In this document: one piece after another, positions 61,980 through 64,000 of the stretch | Layout: the number at the start of each line of letters is the position of its first letter | How positions within the stretch are numbered: the first letter of the stretch is position 1 | NCBI RefSeq assembly: GCF_026151655.1 | Contig: NZ_JAMQPN010000006.1 | Coordinates: forward strand, 124,001-188,000 | Direction of reading: 5' to 3' | Source: Leptospira soteropolitanensis | Lineage (GTDB): Bacteria; Spirochaetota; Leptospiria; Leptospirales; Leptospiraceae | DNA length: 64,000 nucleotides | The notes under the pieces: generated by a model | What the model was told of the DNA's origin: nothing | Database searches by the model: none | The model's input: only the letters and a program-made list of their open reading frames with translations | Program-made: the position numbers and the translations under genes

Positions 61980-62669
61980 TCATTCTGTTACTTTTCCACC
62001 GGCTCCACACCACAAATAATAAAGCGATTCGAGCCAAAGTTTTTCTATGTTTTGGTTCATTTGAAAAGAAATTACCGGAACACCGAAAAAACAAGATGCT
62101 ATCGCCATAGATAAAGATTTCCAATCAGTAGTTGTCGGCAGTTCGCCATTATGAGCTGCGAACGTTAAAGCGCTACGTATGATTCCTTCCACTCCATTTG
62201 CCTCCAAATCTTCAATTCCATCAATCTTAGGAAATAGTAAAACTCGTTCGGCTTTTGTGAGTTTGGGTTGCTGTAGCTTTTTCCTTACCCTTGCTTGGAA
62301 AGAGATAATTTCCAAAAGGACTCTTGGATTTTTTTTGGATTCTTTTGCCGTATAACGAAATAATGCGGAAAGAATCCCAAAACCTGATTCTGCTAATTTT
62401 TTTTCTTTCGCAAAAACCGAAACCTGCAAACTCCAAACTTGAATATAATGGAGAAGTAAGTCGCCTTTTTCTGGGAAATAGTTATAGAAAGTTGGTTCAG
62501 ATACTTCTGCGATTTGACATAGATCCTTGATTTTGATCTCATCAAAGGATTTAAATTCTAATTCAGAAAGGAAGGCAAAAGTTAACCTGGTTCTCGTTTT
62601 TGCAAATTTTCTATCTTTCAGTGAAAACTGCTGGAGCACCTTAGGATCGTTTCCAAAATTTCGAAACAC
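61980..62669 (-). CDS. TetR-family transcriptional regulator
   Basis: A 229-residue regulator. Residues about 22-75 form the DNA-binding domain (RTRLTFAFLSELEFKSFDEI, LCQIAEVSEPTFYNYFPEKGDLL), with the third helix typical of TetR proteins. The C-terminal domain is unclassified. The start is GTG at 62669 with no ribosome binding site, located six bases after a -10 box. Two similar sites in its promoter suggest it represses itself, and it could control the Lnt-like gene downstream, 63 bases away on the same strand. Confidence 0.9.
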   Translation of the reverse strand: MFRNFGNDPKVLQQFSLKDRKFAKTRTRLTFAFLSELEFKSFDEIKIKDLCQIAEVSEPTFYNYFPEKGDLLLHYIQVWSLQVSVFAKEKKLAESGFGILSALFRYTAKESKKNPRVLLEIISFQARVRKKLQQPKLTKAERVLLFPKIDGIEDLEANGVEGIIRSALTFAAHNGELPTTTDWKSLSMAIASCFFGVPVISFQMNQNIEKLWLESLYYLWCGAGGKVTE

Positions 62670-62675
62670 TACATA

Positions 62676-62712
62676 AATATAGCTAACAATATTTTTATAG
62701 TCAACTATATTT
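62676..62712 (-). promoter_or_regulatory. tetR promoter with tandem operator-like repeats
   Basis: On the minus strand -35 TTGACT (62704-62699), a 17-bp spacer and -10 TATATT (62681-62676) form a near-consensus promoter. Two direct copies of TATAGNNAACNATATTT (plus strand 62678-62694 and 62696-62712) lie 18 bp apart and cover both boxes. The second includes a perfect 6-2-6 palindrome, TATAGT-CA-ACTATA (62696-62709). The GTG start is six bases after the -10 box, so the transcript is probably leaderless. Confidence 0.75.
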
Positions 62713-62830
62713 ATCTCAATAACTGAGTCAAAAGATGAACTTATAAATTAAATTTTGAAGGAGTTTAAGATTTTAGTTTCGAAAATGGGGTGGCTGTGAT
62801 AGAAGGAAACCATTGGGAGGCGGGTTCAGT

Positions 62831-62856
62831 TCCCCACCCTTAAGTCAGGGCGGGGA
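62831..62856. other. GC-rich hairpin downstream of xerC
   Basis: Arms TCCCC-A-CCC (62831-62839) and GGG-C-GGGGA (62848-62856) pair with one mismatch around an 8-base loop. It is 32 bases after the xerC stop and sits in a GC-rich patch unlike its AT-rich surroundings. There is no T-run on the minus strand. It may be a transcript end or part of a dispersed repeat. Confidence 0.35.
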
Positions 62857-62887
62857 GATTATATCCGCGCAGAACTAAATCCAATCC

Positions 62888-63823
62888 CTATTTTTTGGCA
62901 TGAGGGTGGGCATTCCGGTAGACCTCTTTCAATCGGTCTCTCGAAACACTTAAATAAACTTGCGTAGAAGATAAAGAAGCATGACCAAGTAACTCCTGTA
63001 CGGCGCGAATGTCTGCGCCTGCATTCAAAAGATCGGTAGCAAATGTATGTCGGAATTTATGAGGAGTAATGGCTTTTTCCATTCCCATAACAGACCTTCT
63101 TTCTGATAAAATATAACGTATCCCGCGCGTGGTAAGTTTACCCCCACGTTGGTTTAAAAAGATTTCCTCCGGGCCGGAAGTTCCTCTTTCCTCTAAATAC
63201 TCTCGGAGTGCACTTTGTGCTTCTTCCCCAATAAATACAAAACGTTCCTTACGACGTTTTCCCATTACTTTGAGAGAGGTAAATTCATGGTTTAGATCAC
63301 TTAACTTTGCATTGACTAACTCAAATACACGAAGGCCTGTGCTATAAAGTACTTCGACAATGGCTTTATCACGTTTGCCTAGAACTTCTGCTTTTTCTCC
63401 ATCTTCATATTCTAAGATGTCTTCTGTTTCAATTGGCGTGAAGTTTTTCGGTAACTTCTTTTTCGTTTTTGGGAAACTTACTTGTAAGATAGGGTTAGCA
63501 CCGATTTTTTCTTCACGGAACAAAAATTTATAAAAAGTTCGCAAGGAAGAAAGTTTACGGCTTTGAGTCCTTTTGTCTTGTTTTTTCGCAGATTTTAAAT
63601 CGGCAAAGTAAGCCCTCACATCCAAAACATCGACAGTCAAAATATCAATTTCTTCTTTCAAACAAAACTCAAAGAAAAATTTCAAATCGCGCAAATAAGC
63701 AAATAATGTATGTTCCGAATAATTTTTTTCTATCTTCAAATAAGTTCGATAACTACGAAATAGTTCAGCCATTGCTTGGGGAAAATGTTCGGGGATTTGG
63801 ACTTCAAGAGTTGGCAGGGTCAT
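62888..63823 (-). CDS. Tyrosine recombinase XerC/XerD
   Basis: A 311-residue site-specific recombinase of normal Xer length, which resolves chromosome dimers at dif. The N-terminal SAM-like domain (LFRSYRTYLKIEKNYSEHTL) is followed by a catalytic domain with Arg in YSTGLRVFELVN near residue 170, Lys in VMGKRRKERFV, HKFRHTFATDLLNAG for His and Arg, LLGHASLSSTQVYL for the second His, and the nucleophile Tyr within the latter stretch. All catalytic residues are present. Nothing nearby suggests a phage or integron, so it is probably the housekeeping enzyme; XerC versus XerD cannot be told. Confidence 0.92.
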   Translation of the reverse strand: MTLPTLEVQIPEHFPQAMAELFRSYRTYLKIEKNYSEHTLFAYLRDLKFFFEFCLKEEIDILTVDVLDVRAYFADLKSAKKQDKRTQSRKLSSLRTFYKFLFREEKIGANPILQVSFPKTKKKLPKNFTPIETEDILEYEDGEKAEVLGKRDKAIVEVLYSTGLRVFELVNAKLSDLNHEFTSLKVMGKRRKERFVFIGEEAQSALREYLEERGTSGPEEIFLNQRGGKLTTRGIRYILSERRSVMGMEKAITPHKFRHTFATDLLNAGADIRAVQELLGHASLSSTQVYLSVSRDRLKEVYRNAHPHAKK

Positions 63824-64000
63824 ACAGAAACACTATCGGCAAAGTTTTCTTTCTACAGCGCCAAAAAAATACTATACAAGTACTTACATTTTGTTTAGTG
63901 TTGAAAACGACAAAAAAAGACATAATCCAGAAAAAATTTCGCCATCTTCCTAATTTGTCCCAGGTCTCATGCATAATGGAACCAATCGGGAAGAGAAAAA

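Noticed and set aside
61927..62124. 65-residue minus-strand frame after the TetR gene
   Set aside because: Mostly an out-of-frame shadow of the TetR gene end, with no ribosome binding site or family pattern.
62888..63823. Tyrosine recombinase as a sign of a prophage, integron or genomic island
   Set aside because: Length and motifs are those of housekeeping Xer proteins and there are no phage genes, attachment repeats or tRNA nearby.
63901..64000. Possible promoter (TTGAAA, TAATCC) and ATG at 63969 or 63976 of a plus-strand gene leaving the window
   Set aside because: Only about ten codons are visible and the promoter match is weak, so no gene can be supported.
1..64000. CRISPR arrays, tRNA or rRNA genes, insertion sequences
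   Set aside because: I looked for regularly spaced repeats, tRNA-like cloverleaf ends, and transposase motifs and found none.

Overview
The window is chromosomal DNA from a Leptospira-type spirochete, probably a free-living (saprophytic) species. This rests on low GC, spirochete-style lipoproteins with relaxed lipoboxes, a large chemotaxis and cyclic-nucleotide signalling repertoire, a class II photolyase, a ferredoxin-adenylate cyclase and several proteins with no recognisable family that look lineage-restricted. The genus is my inference from gene content, not from a search. I saw no tRNA, rRNA, CRISPR array, insertion sequence or prophage. It is nearly all coding, on both strands.

Region 1 (1-12750, all minus) is one long co-directional gene train. 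Read in transcription order it is thrS, an unknown gene, infC-rpmI-rplT, a coiled-coil protein, zapA, 5-formyl-THF cyclo-ligase, cheW-cheA-cheB-cheY, scpA-scpB and pheA (cut by the window edge). Translation, division, chemotaxis and chromosome segregation are packed with overlaps or gaps of a few bases. CheA carries an extra C-terminal CheC-type phosphatase domain. Region 2 (12800-20880) has a TetR/hydrolase pair with two perfect operators on its promoter. Divergent from it are a [2Fe-2S]-ferredoxin/adenylate cyclase fusion, an ABC-type exporter whose ATPase motifs have all decayed, and a GH94 phosphorylase translationally coupled to it. A strong bidirectional terminator follows.

Region 3 (20893-30936) holds amtB-glnK behind a probable sigma-54 promoter, a photolyase-ClpS-AlkD operon joined by ATGA overlaps, a 7TM adenylate cyclase, an RlmD-type rRNA methyltransferase, a SpoIID-like lipoprotein and an HDOD protein. 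Region 4 (30967-39216, minus) is the most unusual: a six-gene membrane complex related to group 4 hydrogenases (Hyf/Ehr type) in which the Ni-Fe ligands of the large subunit and the proximal Fe-S ligands of the small subunit are all missing. A cyclase with a degenerate receiver domain follows it directly.

Region 5 (39275-51164) contains a LolD/FtsX-like ABC exporter, two unknown proteins, pyrE, a di-heme cytochrome c peroxidase with possible PerR boxes, a PilZ protein, a carbamoyltransferase with unusual substrate motifs, a group II truncated haemoglobin next to a GC-rich repeat-like island, a CitE/malyl-CoA-lyase-type enzyme and an outer-membrane channel. Region 6 (51235-64000) contains a methyl-accepting chemotaxis protein, a FecR lipoprotein, a ClC channel, ArsR-AHSA1, an acyltransferase, a hybrid sensor kinase, an Lnt-like enzyme, a TetR regulator and XerC/D. 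Three regulator operons in the window (14268, 56448, 62669) share one layout: the operator lies on the promoter and the start codon lies 6-7 bases after the -10 box, so the mRNAs are probably leaderless.
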